A stretch of 64,000 bases of DNA from JAHEDT01 sp963825615 (GTDB taxonomy: Bacteria; Desulfobacterota; Desulfuromonadia; Desulfuromonadales; BM103). The position numbers and the translations under genes were made by a program. Below are positions 1 through 8,049 of this stretch, piece after piece. Within the stretch, counting starts at the first letter, position 1, and each line of letters opens with the position of its first letter. The DNA lies in assembly GCA_963825615.1 (NCBI GenBank), contig CAWGTV010000001.1, forward strand, positions 124,001 through 188,000. Direction: 5' to 3'. The notes under the pieces were generated by a model that was given only the letters and a program-made list of their open reading frames with translations, did no database searches and had not been told where the DNA came from.

Positions 1-1527
1 TGCAGGTTCTTGGAGCGACCGTTTTCCGGCAGCGACTGCAGTACGTAAACATTGTTCTTGCCCAACTCCATGCGGTAGTGCAGAGCAGCAGCCAGATTGA
101 TGCTGTCCTGGGGCGCGAGGGCCAGCATGCGGCCGATACCGACCAGGTCGAGGTGGCGGTCGGCATGCTCGGACATCGGGTTGCCGAGGTAGGTGGGCAG
201 GCCGGCCATCTTGGCCTTGCGCACCTGGTCCCAGCTGGTATCGGCCAGCATGACACGCAGGTCGTTCTTGATTAGGGCCTGTGCGATGGCACGGGCGACG
301 TCGTTGGCGCCTATGATCAGGAAGCCGCGCGGATCCGGCTCAGCCACCCCCAGCCAGAGGGCAAGCAGGCCGGGCGGTGGTGCTTTGCAGCAGCACGGTG
401 CCGATGATCACCAGGAACGTCAGGGGGACCAGCAGGCTGGCGTTTGCGAAACCGATGACCTCCAGCTGCAGGGCGAAGAGCGCCGAGATCGCCGCGGCGA
501 CGATGCCGCGCGGTGCAATCCAGGCCAGCAGGTGGCGTTCGGGCCAGCTGAGCTTGGAGCCGAAGGCTGAGACCATGATATTGAGCGGCCGGGCCAGAAA
601 CTGGATTGCCAGAAACACCCAGAGCGCCGACCAGCCCAGCTCCCCGAAGCTCGACCATTCGAGGCGTGCGGCGAGCAGGACAAAAAGTAGGGAAATCAGC
701 AGGATGCTCAGGCTTTCCTTGAAATCGAGGATATCCGAGGTATCGACGTCGCGCATGTTGGCGAGCCAGATCCCCATCACGGTGACGGTGATCAGCCCGG
801 ACTCCTCCTGAAGTTGGTTGGCCATGGCAAAACCGCCCAGAACCAGCGCCAGGGTGGCGACGTTGTGCAGGAACTCCGGCAGCCAATGGCGCCGCAGCAC
901 GAGACCGAACAGGTAGCCGCCGCCGGCGCCGATGGCGGCGCCCACGCTGACGATCTGCGCGAAGGTCAGCAGGGTGTGACCGAGCGCCCCCTGCCCGCCC
1001 CCGGAGACGATGAACTCATAGACCAGCACGGCCAGGGAGGCACCGATCGGGTCGATGACGATCCCCTCCCAGCGCAGGATATTGGAGACCGCCGCGGTCG
1101 GCCGCACGGTGCGCAACATCGGCACGATGACCGTCGGCCCGGTGACCACGGTGATCGCCCCGAACAGGAAGGAGAGCTGCCAGGAGAGATCGAGGGCCAA
1201 GTGCACCGCTACCGCGGTGATCAGCCAGGTGACTACCATTCCGATGGAGACCATGTTGCGCACGACCTTCTCGAGGCCGAGGATTTCACGGAACTTGAGG
1301 GTCAGGCTCCCCTCGAAGAGGATGATCGCCACCGAGAGGGAGACGAAGGGAAAGAACAGGTCGCCGAGCAGCGCCTGCGGCGCAAAGATGCCGAAGACCG
1401 GGCCGGAGAGGATGCCGACCAGCAGCAGGAAGATGATAGCCGGCAGTTTGACCCTCCAGGCAAGCCACTGGCACAGCACGCAAACGACGACCAGCGCGGC
1501 GACGGTGAACAAGGTGTGTTCTGTCAA
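1..1527 (-). pseudogene. Cation:proton antiporter (CPA1/NhaP-like) with TrkA-N domain, frameshifted and cut by window edge
   Basis: The first 385 or so residues are a run of about a dozen hydrophobic segments typical of Na+(K+)/H+ antiporters of the CPA1 family, acting in the inner membrane. The frame then stops at 340. Shifting by one base near 364-374 restores a continuous reading frame to the window start, and that part encodes a Rossmann-like TrkA-N segment (GFLIIGANDVARAIAQAL, then MLAD and LVGIGRMLALAP). Membrane antiporter plus cytosolic nucleotide-binding regulatory domain is a standard architecture, so the two parts are one gene with a single extra base. The 3' end lies outside the window. 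Whether the frameshift is real or a sequencing error cannot be told here. Confidence 0.8.
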
Positions 1528-1657
1528 TCAAATACTCCTAAGACATCGTGGTGCGGGACGAGGGTCGCGAAATTCTTTCATTCAAAATCTATCCATACCT
1601 AGGCCCATTCACTCATGTTTTCCAGAGATTAGTTCAAAAAAGTTTAACTGCACCCCG

Positions 1658-2155
1658 TCAGTTGGTTTTTTGACCCAAACCGATATCGATGACCTTGAGA
1701 AGCTCCTCTCCGAGGTTCTCGTTCCAGAGTCGCACATACTCCTGGCTCTCTGCGGCGATCAGCGGACTGACGCGGATCGACTTGCGCGCCACTTCGGTCT
1801 GGTAGAAGGAGAGCAGCTGGTGAATCTCCTCGGCGGTGTAATGACGCATGTAGATCGGCACCAAGGCATCGACCAGGCGCTGTTGCTCGGCCTCGATCAG
1901 CGGCGGCAGGGTCGCATCGAGAAGATTTGCGGCATCCTCTGACCCAATCCCCTTGGTGGCTAGCAGCGAACTGAGCTGGGCACGGTAGTAGGTCGTGGTG
2001 TTCTCCATGAGTCGGTCTGTGAGGCTGGCCCTGATCAGCAGCTCGGTCTCCGCGGCGATGGCCGCTTCAGTGGTCGGCACCGGCGGCACCGGCGGCGCTT
2101 TGGGAGCACAGGCCGCAAGGACCAGGGCCAAAAGCAGAATTGACAGTATACGCAT
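1658..2155 (-). CDS. DUF2059-family lipoprotein
   Basis: 165-residue protein. I chose the start at 2155 because it is followed by a lipoprotein signal peptide (MRILSILLLALVLAAC, lipobox LAAC) and preceded by AAGGA; the frame stays open further upstream but that part has no signal character. Residues 100-150 (IYMRHYTAEEIHQLLSFY and nearby) match the DUF2059 pattern, a helical domain found in small envelope proteins of unknown function. Probably anchored in the outer membrane facing the periplasm. It follows another lipoprotein gene on the same strand (2298-3173), so the two may be co-transcribed. Confidence 0.75.
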   Translation of the reverse strand: MRILSILLLALVLAACAPKAPPVPPVPTTEAAIAAETELLIRASLTDRLMENTTTYYRAQLSSLLATKGIGSEDAANLLDATLPPLIEAEQQRLVDALVPIYMRHYTAEEIHQLLSFYQTEVARKSIRVSPLIAAESQEYVRLWNENLGEELLKVIDIGLGQKTN

Positions 2156-2210
2156 CAGGGGTTCCTTTGTTTGGGGGTCATGTCTCGTCATTTCACAAAA
2201 AATACACCAG

Positions 2211-2296
2211 CCTGCGACGTGGCTGCGCGAACAAGCCGTCCGACCTGCGCTTAAAGCTTCAAGGGTTAAACGCGATCCTCGTCCCGCGTCCCGTGG
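2211..2296. repeat. Intergenic element with CGCGTCCCG-type arm
   Basis: The gap between the two lipoprotein genes ends in the arm CTCGTCCCGCGTCCCG (2278-2293) and begins with a loosely inverted arm (GCGACGTGGCTGCGCGAAC). It resembles the better-formed elements at 46954, 53614 and 55289. Confidence 0.4.
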
Positions 2297-2297
2297 G

Positions 2298-3173
2298 TTA
2301 TTGTTCAACCCGCCGCAGCGGCAGAGTGCTCGTGCCGCGATTAGCCCGCCCCAGGTCATCGGCGACCTCCCAGTCGACCTGCAACTGCGTCCCATCGTGG
2401 TAGCGGCCAGGCTCTATGGGATGAACGACTACGGCCATCTGGAAAATCGAGGTGTAGTAGTCGCCCTCGACGTTGCTGCCATCCGTTGTAGAAAGCTTGA
2501 AATTCTTCATCTTGATCGGCCGGTCGAACTCCACCAGGATCTCGTTGAGGGCCTCGGCCCCCTGCTCCCAGACCCCGCTCAACAGGATCAGCTTGGGGGG
2601 CCCGACCTGCACCAGCAACCCCTGTTCATGGACGAACCCGTCAGCGGGCATGTTCGTCACCGGCGAACCGTTGAGCAGGATGATCACCCGCTTAACCGCA
2701 GCAAACTGCAGAGCAGTCTCGGCCAGGGCGCGGGATCCTGCGACCAGGTCGGCAGCCGGCCACTCCTGTTGGGTGGTCAGGTCGAGGGTCACCGTGGGGC
2801 CGTCGGCAGAGGTTACGCTGAGGACAAGATCGCCGGGAAAGGGGTTATAAAGGTCGCTGTCGCGGTTCAGCAGCAGCTCGCCGCTGACCAGGCGCGCGAG
2901 GATCTTCTCCAGCTGGTCCTGGTCGGTAAAGAGAAAGAGCGGCAGCGCACGGAGCTTCTCCGGCTCCTGCTGCAGCGGCAGGTAACCGACACGGGCAAAG
3001 GCCCGACCCTCCTTACCTTGCGGCGGCGTACCGAAATTGTCCCGGTAGGCCGGGTTCGCGTCGACGAACCCGCTGTTCTGCGGGGTTGCTGCAGGCTCCT
3101 CGCGCTGGCAGCCGGGCAGCAGCGATAGGCAGAGGAGCATGGCGGCAAGAAAGACTTTTATTGCAGGTCGCAT
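2298..3173 (-). CDS. Exported lipoprotein, possible GerM-like domain
   Basis: 291-residue protein with a lipoprotein signal peptide (LLCLSLLPGC). The middle part (LFLFTDQDQLEKILARLVSGE, then a segment with ALQFAAVKRVIILLNGSPV) looks like the GerMN fold found in spore-germination and envelope lipoproteins, but the match is by eye and weak. The C-terminal third is beta-rich (FKLSTTDGSNVEGDYYTS). Lies 142 bp upstream of the DUF2059 lipoprotein in the same direction. Function unknown; an envelope role is the most that can be said. Confidence 0.6.
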   Translation of the reverse strand: MRPAIKVFLAAMLLCLSLLPGCQREEPAATPQNSGFVDANPAYRDNFGTPPQGKEGRAFARVGYLPLQQEPEKLRALPLFLFTDQDQLEKILARLVSGELLLNRDSDLYNPFPGDLVLSVTSADGPTVTLDLTTQQEWPAADLVAGSRALAETALQFAAVKRVIILLNGSPVTNMPADGFVHEQGLLVQVGPPKLILLSGVWEQGAEALNEILVEFDRPIKMKNFKLSTTDGSNVEGDYYTSIFQMAVVVHPIEPGRYHDGTQLQVDWEVADDLGRANRGTSTLPLRRVEQ

Positions 3174-3417
3174 GGGCAGTGTCCTGTTTGGTTACAGCTG
3201 CCTTGATTTTAACACAGTTCTGATGGTTGCACGCGGTGTGATCCTGGCGATGACATCCTCTTGCGAGGATAAAGGTATCAGACTGAGGAATACGGCTATA
3301 TGACTCTGCATTGCAAAGGTCAGCGTTGACAAGACCCCGACAGACAACCTTTTAGTCGGCGTGGCGTAGGTGACGGCTTGAGGGTTATCGCTAAGAGCCG
3401 CTGCGCCCCAGGCAAAC
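3174..3417. other. Intergenic gap without recognisable gene
   Basis: Stretch between the katG terminator and the lipoprotein gene at 3173. An 80-codon open frame (3192-3434, minus) runs through the katG terminator, has no recognisable domain and is probably chance. It presumably holds the promoter for the lipoprotein pair, but I see no convincing -35/-10 pair. Confidence 0.4.
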
Positions 3418-3448
3418 GAAAAGCCCGACTCCATCAGCCGGGCTTTTC
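3418..3448 (-). terminator. katG intrinsic terminator
   Basis: Perfect 10-bp stem GAAAAGCCCG/CGGGCTTTTC with an 11-nt loop, 30 bp past the katG stop. The A and T runs lie inside the stem, so it could work in both directions. Confidence 0.8.
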
Positions 3449-3477
3449 ACATCTGCACTGCAAAGCGTTTACGACGC

Positions 3478-5673
3478 TCAGGCGAGGTCGAAGCGGTCCA
3501 GGTTCATGACCTTGTTCCACGCCGCCACAAAGTCGCTAACAAACAGCTCTTTCGAGTCCTTGCACGCATAGACTTCCGCCAAAGCCCGCAGCTGGGAGTT
3601 GGAGCCGAAGACCAGGTCGATACGGGAGCCCGTCCACTTGAGTGCACCGCTCTTGCGATCGTGCCCCTCGAAGACGTCGCCGGCTTTCGAGGTCGGCTTC
3701 CAGGTCGTGTCCATGTCGAGGAGATTGACAAAGAAGTCGTTGCTGAGGGTCTCCGGCCGTTTGGTGAAGACGCCGTGCGGGGACTGCCCGACGTTGGCTT
3801 TCAAAACGCGCAGACCGCCAATCAGCACCGTCATCTCGGGGGCAGTCAGCGTCAGCAGCTGCGCCCGATCGATCAGCAGCTCCTCTGCCGTTACTGAGAA
3901 TTTGCGCTTGAGGTAGTTGCGGAAGCCATCGGCAACCGGTTCGAGCGGGGCGAAGGCCTCCACATCGGTTTGTTTTTGCGATGCATCCGTGCGTCCCGGT
4001 GTGAAGGGCACGGTCACTTTAACACCGGCCTTCTTGGCCGCCTGCTCGACCGCTGCGCAGCCGCCCAGCACGATCAGATCGGCGAGGGAGACCTTCTTGC
4101 CGCCGGTCTGCGTGCTGTTGAATCCCTTCTGGATCTTCTCAAGGGTCTTCAGCACGGTAGCAAGCTGCTTGGGCTGATTGACTTCCCAATCCTTCTGCGG
4201 GGCGAGCCGGATACGTGCGCCGTTGGCGCCGCCGCGCTTGTCGGAGCCGCGGAAGGTGGATGCCGACGCCCAGGCCGTTGCCACCAGCTGAGAGACGGAC
4301 AGCCCCGAAGCAAGGATGTCCTTCTTGAGGGCGGCGATATCCTGCTTGCCAATCAATTTATGCGTGACCGAGGGGACAGGGTCCTGCCAGATCAGCTCTT
4401 CCTTGGGCACCTCCGCGCCGAGATAGCGCGAGCGCGGACCCATGTCGCGGTGGGTCAGCTTGAACCAGGCGCGGGCGAAAGCATCGGCGAATTTCTTGGG
4501 GTTTTTCAGGTAGCCCCGTGCGATCGGCTCGTAGATCGGGTCGTAACGCAGGGAGAGGTCCGCCGTGGTCATCATCGGCCGGTGCTTCTTCTTCGGGTTG
4601 TGGGCGTCGACCACCATGTCCTCGTCGTCCACGTCCTTGGCCAGCCACTGATTCGCGCCGGCCGGGCTCTTGACCAACTCCCACTCGTATTTGAACAACA
4701 CCTTCAGATAGCCCATATCCCACTGGATCGGGTTCGGCTTCCAGGCGCCCTCGATGCCACTGCTGATCGTGTCGCCGCCTTTACCGCTGCGGAAACTGCT
4801 CTTCCAGCCGAGCCCTTGGTTTTCGATGGGCGCGGCTTCCGGGTCCGGACCGACATGGGTTGCTGGACCGGCGCCGTGGCATTTGCCGAAGGTGTGCCCG
4901 CCGGCGACCAGGGCGACGGTCTCTTCGTCGTTCATCGCCATGCGCGCGAAGGTCTCGCGAACATCGATACCGGAGGCAACCGGATCCGGCTTGCCGTTCG
5001 GCCCTTCCGGGTTGACGTAGATCAGCCCCATCTGCACGGCAGCGAGGGGATTGTCGAGTTCCCGCTTGCCTTTATAGCGATTGTCCCCCAGCCACTCGTC
5101 CTCAGAGCCCCAGTAGATGTCCTCTTCGGGCTCCCAGATGTCTTCACGCCCACCGGCGAAACCGAAGGTCTTAAAGCCCATCGACTCCAGTGCGCAGTTG
5201 CCGGCGAGGATCAGCAGGTCGGCCCAGGAGATTTGCCGACCGTACTTCTGCTTGACCGGCCACAGCAGGCGGCGTGCCTTGTCGAGGTTGACGTTATCCG
5301 GCCAGCTGTTGAGCGGCGCGAAACGCTGGGAGCCAGAGCCTCCACCACCGCGACCGTCGCCGGTGCGGTAGGTGCCGGCGCTGTGCCACGCCATGCGGAT
5401 GAAGAGCCCGCCGTAGTGACCATAGTCAGCCGGCCACCAGTCCTGGGAATCGGTCATCAGCGCATAGAGGTCTTTCTTCAGGGCCTCGAGGTCGAGTTTC
5501 TTGAACTCTTCAGCGTAGTTGAAATCCTCACCCATTGGGTTGGAGAGGCTGGAATGCTGGTGCAGGATATGCAGGTTCAACTGGTTTGGCCACCAGTCCC
5601 GGTTCGAGGTGCCGCCGCCAGCAACCATTCTGCCCGTTTTGCCCGTGACCGGGCACTTGCTCACGTCACTCAT
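3478..5673 (-). CDS. katG: Catalase-peroxidase
   Basis: 731-residue haem enzyme that degrades H2O2 with catalase and peroxidase activity; full family length. The distal haem pocket is visible as RMAWHSAGTYR (Arg, Trp, His), the adduct Tyr region as YVNPEGPNGKPDP, and the proximal haem ligand as GGHTFGKCHGAG. Both tandem peroxidase-like halves are present, the second (about 430-731) lacking haem ligands as usual. Start is set by AGGAGG seven bases upstream. No secretion signal, so cytoplasmic. It lies 185 bp downstream of a PerR-type regulator, separated by a Fur/PerR box and a TTGACA -35 element, so induction by peroxide through derepression is likely. Confidence 0.97.
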   Translation of the reverse strand: MSDVSKCPVTGKTGRMVAGGGTSNRDWWPNQLNLHILHQHSSLSNPMGEDFNYAEEFKKLDLEALKKDLYALMTDSQDWWPADYGHYGGLFIRMAWHSAGTYRTGDGRGGGGSGSQRFAPLNSWPDNVNLDKARRLLWPVKQKYGRQISWADLLILAGNCALESMGFKTFGFAGGREDIWEPEEDIYWGSEDEWLGDNRYKGKRELDNPLAAVQMGLIYVNPEGPNGKPDPVASGIDVRETFARMAMNDEETVALVAGGHTFGKCHGAGPATHVGPDPEAAPIENQGLGWKSSFRSGKGGDTISSGIEGAWKPNPIQWDMGYLKVLFKYEWELVKSPAGANQWLAKDVDDEDMVVDAHNPKKKHRPMMTTADLSLRYDPIYEPIARGYLKNPKKFADAFARAWFKLTHRDMGPRSRYLGAEVPKEELIWQDPVPSVTHKLIGKQDIAALKKDILASGLSVSQLVATAWASASTFRGSDKRGGANGARIRLAPQKDWEVNQPKQLATVLKTLEKIQKGFNSTQTGGKKVSLADLIVLGGCAAVEQAAKKAGVKVTVPFTPGRTDASQKQTDVEAFAPLEPVADGFRNYLKRKFSVTAEELLIDRAQLLTLTAPEMTVLIGGLRVLKANVGQSPHGVFTKRPETLSNDFFVNLLDMDTTWKPTSKAGDVFEGHDRKSGALKWTGSRIDLVFGSNSQLRALAEVYACKDSKELFVSDFVAAWNKVMNLDRFDLA

Positions 5674-5695
5674 AATGTAACCTCCTATTCTGTTT

Positions 5696-5714
5696 CAGCA
5701 CAGTCACTGTGCTG
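5696..5714 (-). other. Stem-loop in katG leader
   Basis: CAGCACAG/CTGTGCTG, an 8-bp stem with 3-nt loop, about 22 bases before the katG start codon and just upstream of its AGGAGG. It could affect mRNA stability or translation; no further evidence. Confidence 0.4.
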
Positions 5715-5789
5715 CGTCCAAGTTAATTTTTCAGAATCCGGGTGCTCAGAAGAAGCGCAGACCGGTTAGAAACAATTTATTTTTACCAC

Positions 5790-5829
5790 GGCTTATGCTT
5801 TTGTCAATATCACTAGATAATGATTATCC
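5790..5829 (-). promoter_or_regulatory. katG promoter with Fur/PerR box
   Basis: AGATAATGATTATCC at 5815-5829 matches 13 of 15 positions of the 7-1-7 Fur-family operator (TGATAATNATTATCA). It sits 7 bp upstream of a perfect -35 hexamer TTGACA (5802-5807 on the minus strand), followed after 16-17 bp by an A-rich -10 region. Binding of the adjacent PerR-type protein here would block RNA polymerase. Confidence 0.75.
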
Positions 5830-5858
5830 ATAAGAAGCCAAAAAAAAGTTTCTGGATA

Positions 5859-6293
5859 CTATTTCTGACAGGAGGAACAGACACCAAAGAACTCGACCTG
5901 ATGTGAATCGATGCGGTAACCGCTGGTCTTGGCGACCTCGGCGGTCATTTGCTCGAGCAAGCTGACTTCGGGATCGGTGATCTTGTTGCACTGGGTACAA
6001 ATCAGATGAGGATGAGGATATGGTTTGTTTCCATCGTAACGGTTGCTACCACCAACAAAACCAATCTCGAGGATTTCACCGAGTTCTTTCAGCAGGTTCA
6101 CGGTTTTGTAAACCGTCGCCAAACTGGTGGTGGGGAAATTCACTTTGACTTCAGCATAGACTTGCTCAACGCCCGGGTGATCCTGGCTCTGCAGAAAGGC
6201 CTTGAGGATCGCTATACGCTGCGGTGTGATGCGGCAATCGCGTTGGCGCAGCTTGCTTAAGATTTCATCCAAACGCTGCTGGATCGTATTCAC
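5859..6293 (-). CDS. perR: Fur-family peroxide-responsive repressor (PerR-like)
   Basis: 144-residue metal-dependent repressor, full Fur-family length. N-terminal winged helix about 1-85 (RITPQRIAILKAFL, TTSLATVYKTVNLLKELG), then the metal-binding dimerisation domain with HPHLICTQC and CSSC zinc Cys4 motifs. The PerR-type assignment rests on its position directly upstream of katG; the sequence alone does not separate PerR from Fur with certainty. A second Fur-like box lies just upstream of its start, so autoregulation is likely. Confidence 0.9.
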   Translation of the reverse strand: MNTIQQRLDEILSKLRQRDCRITPQRIAILKAFLQSQDHPGVEQVYAEVKVNFPTTSLATVYKTVNLLKELGEILEIGFVGGSNRYDGNKPYPHPHLICTQCNKITDPEVSLLEQMTAEVAKTSGYRIDSHQVEFFGVCSSCQK

Positions 6294-6319
6294 GTTATGT
6301 CCTGTTAGTTATGCTTTAG

Positions 6320-6334
6320 TGAGAATGATTGTTA
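6320..6334 (-). promoter_or_regulatory. Fur/PerR-like box upstream of perR
   Basis: TGAGAATGATTGTTA matches 12 of 15 positions of the 7-1-7 Fur-family operator and lies 27 bp upstream of the perR start codon. It implies autoregulation. Confidence 0.6.
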
Positions 6335-6403
6335 ATAAACAATTACAAATAGCAAAGGTTATGTCAAGAGACCAATGAATCGGGTCCCCGGGGACAGTCA
6401 AAA

Positions 6404-6487
6404 GGGACACTCAAATTGAATGTCCCCTTCTTAAGTGAAAAAGATCTTGCCCAGGCGAAGTTAAGCCAACCCGAAGGTTGGCTTAAC
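6404..6487. repeat. Two REP-like hairpins between perR and the accessory region
   Basis: Positions 6404-6426 form GGGACACTCAA/TTGAATGTCCC with one mismatch, preceded by a GGGTCCCCGGGGAC palindrome. Positions 6460-6487 form a perfect 11-bp stem GTTAAGCCAAC/GTTGGCTTAAC. GGGGACA-type hairpins of this kind often accompany REP/IS200-like mobile sequences. No gene is visible in 6335-6636. Confidence 0.45.
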
Positions 6488-6636
6488 GAAGACGGTGGCG
6501 TCATTATAACTGTTTGCCTAAGCACTTAAATTAACTAAGATTCGTAAATTCTAAATTTCAATCCTACCCCAATTGATACCCCTAGATTTTGCATAATCTG
6601 GAGGATAAGCCAGATATCGGCGTCTGCCTACCACCC

Positions 6637-7947
6637 TTAATTTCCTGCTCCCAGCAGCAGATATTTAACCACTGGAACACAAAGGACCTTCGTGGTGCCG
6701 ACCTCGATTTCCTTCTCCAGGTCGTTGGTGAGCAGCAGGCACTGTCCAGCATCTTTTTGCAAATCAGCAAAGGCGGTCAGTTCGCGTTGCGGAATCTCCG
6801 TCTGTAATGCATCTTCAAACCAGACCTGAATCCTCTGAGTAATAGATACACCCTCCTTGACGATAAAGTCGGTCTCCCCTCCTTCAGCGCCAAAGTAGAC
6901 TTCTTCGTAGCAACGCAGCAGTTGATTGTGGACGACGTTTTCGACCAGACGACCGGCGTCGGACGAAAAGGAGAAGGCCACCCGGTTGCGCAACCCCGTG
7001 TCGATGGCGTAGGGCTTGAATCCTGCCCGCTGAACGCTTTTAAGGGACCAGCTGAACTTCTGCAACTGGAAGGTCAGATAACTCTCCAGAATCGCGGAGA
7101 GGTAATTTTCGGTCTTGTCCTGCGAGATGGAGAAGTTGCTTTTCAGCTTGTTGATACTGGTCAGCCGGGTGTTATTGGTCAGCAGAAAAACCGCCAGGTT
7201 GCGCAGGTTGGCCACATCACGGATCTCGTGGCGGGTCACGATATCCCGATAGAGAATATCCTCGAAATAGTTTTTCAGCAGCAGCTCCCGGTCATCATCG
7301 TTCTGCTTGAGGACAACCTCCGGAAAGCCGCCGTATTTGAGGTAATCGTGAAAATGATGACGAATCAGGGTCTTGTCAGAGATATATTCAAGTTCTGAAT
7401 GAACTTCAATCCCTTTGAAGCGCAGGAATTCCTTGAAGGAGAGCGGGTAGACCTCGAAGGACACCTGCCGACCGGTCAGCTTGGTGCCGATCTCACGGGA
7501 GAGCATCTGCGCCGAAGAACCGGTCACGAAAATCTTCAAATTCTCGGTGTCGCTGCGGCCACGCACCCACCCTTCCCAGCCGGGGATATTCTGGATCTCG
7601 TCGAGGAAGAGATACCCCTTCCCTTCCGGGCAGACTCGCTCGCGCCAGATACGGTAGATCTGCTCCAGAAGCTCCACCGACGCCTCTGCGGAAAAAAGAG
7701 GCTCCTCCAGATTGACCCGTAACAACTGCTCCGGCTTGACCCCATTGCTGAGCAGGGCAGCCATAACCTGTGCCAGCAGCGTTGACTTGCCGCAACGCCG
7801 CACCCCTTTCAGAACGACGATTTCCTTAGTGTCGACCTGAGACAGGCAGCGTGGCAGCAAATCCCGACCGATACCGGCTTCAACTTTGCCAGTGTTCCAG
7901 AAGCGATTGTAGCTGGCTAATATTTCAAGAAGACGAGCAGTTTCCAT
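6637..7947 (-). CDS. AAA ATPase with DUF4143 C-terminal domain
   Basis: 436-residue member of the widespread family of ATPases with a C-terminal DUF4143 domain, which is nuclease-fold-like in its C-terminal half. Walker A is RRCGKSTLL at about 50, Walker B is YLFLDEIQNI, followed by the sensor segment FVTGSSAQML. The DUF4143 part shows the characteristic YLKYGGFPEVVL and the late segment YFGAEGGETDFIV (E...GxExDF-like). Family function is not settled; such genes are common in accessory and mobile regions. It stands alone, flanked by hairpins on one side and the primase-helicase operon on the other. Confidence 0.85.
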   Translation of the reverse strand: METARLLEILASYNRFWNTGKVEAGIGRDLLPRCLSQVDTKEIVVLKGVRRCGKSTLLAQVMAALLSNGVKPEQLLRVNLEEPLFSAEASVELLEQIYRIWRERVCPEGKGYLFLDEIQNIPGWEGWVRGRSDTENLKIFVTGSSAQMLSREIGTKLTGRQVSFEVYPLSFKEFLRFKGIEVHSELEYISDKTLIRHHFHDYLKYGGFPEVVLKQNDDDRELLLKNYFEDILYRDIVTRHEIRDVANLRNLAVFLLTNNTRLTSINKLKSNFSISQDKTENYLSAILESYLTFQLQKFSWSLKSVQRAGFKPYAIDTGLRNRVAFSFSSDAGRLVENVVHNQLLRCYEEVYFGAEGGETDFIVKEGVSITQRIQVWFEDALQTEIPQRELTAFADLQKDAGQCLLLTNDLEKEIEVGTTKVLCVPVVKYLLLGAGN

Positions 7948-8049
7948 ACATCCAACCGATTAATAAGGGATTGATGTAGACATTATCACCGATATGTCGG
8001 TCGGTCAAGACAGAACCAATAAAAGAGGAGAACCTAATACCGAGCATCT

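Noticed and set aside
3192..3434. 80-codon frame downstream of katG
   Set aside because: Overlaps the katG terminator and has no recognisable domain or RBS.
3970..5769. 599-codon open frame on the plus strand opposite katG
   Set aside because: Exact antisense of a strong, complete katG; long shadow frames are expected in GC-rich DNA and the translation shows no domain.
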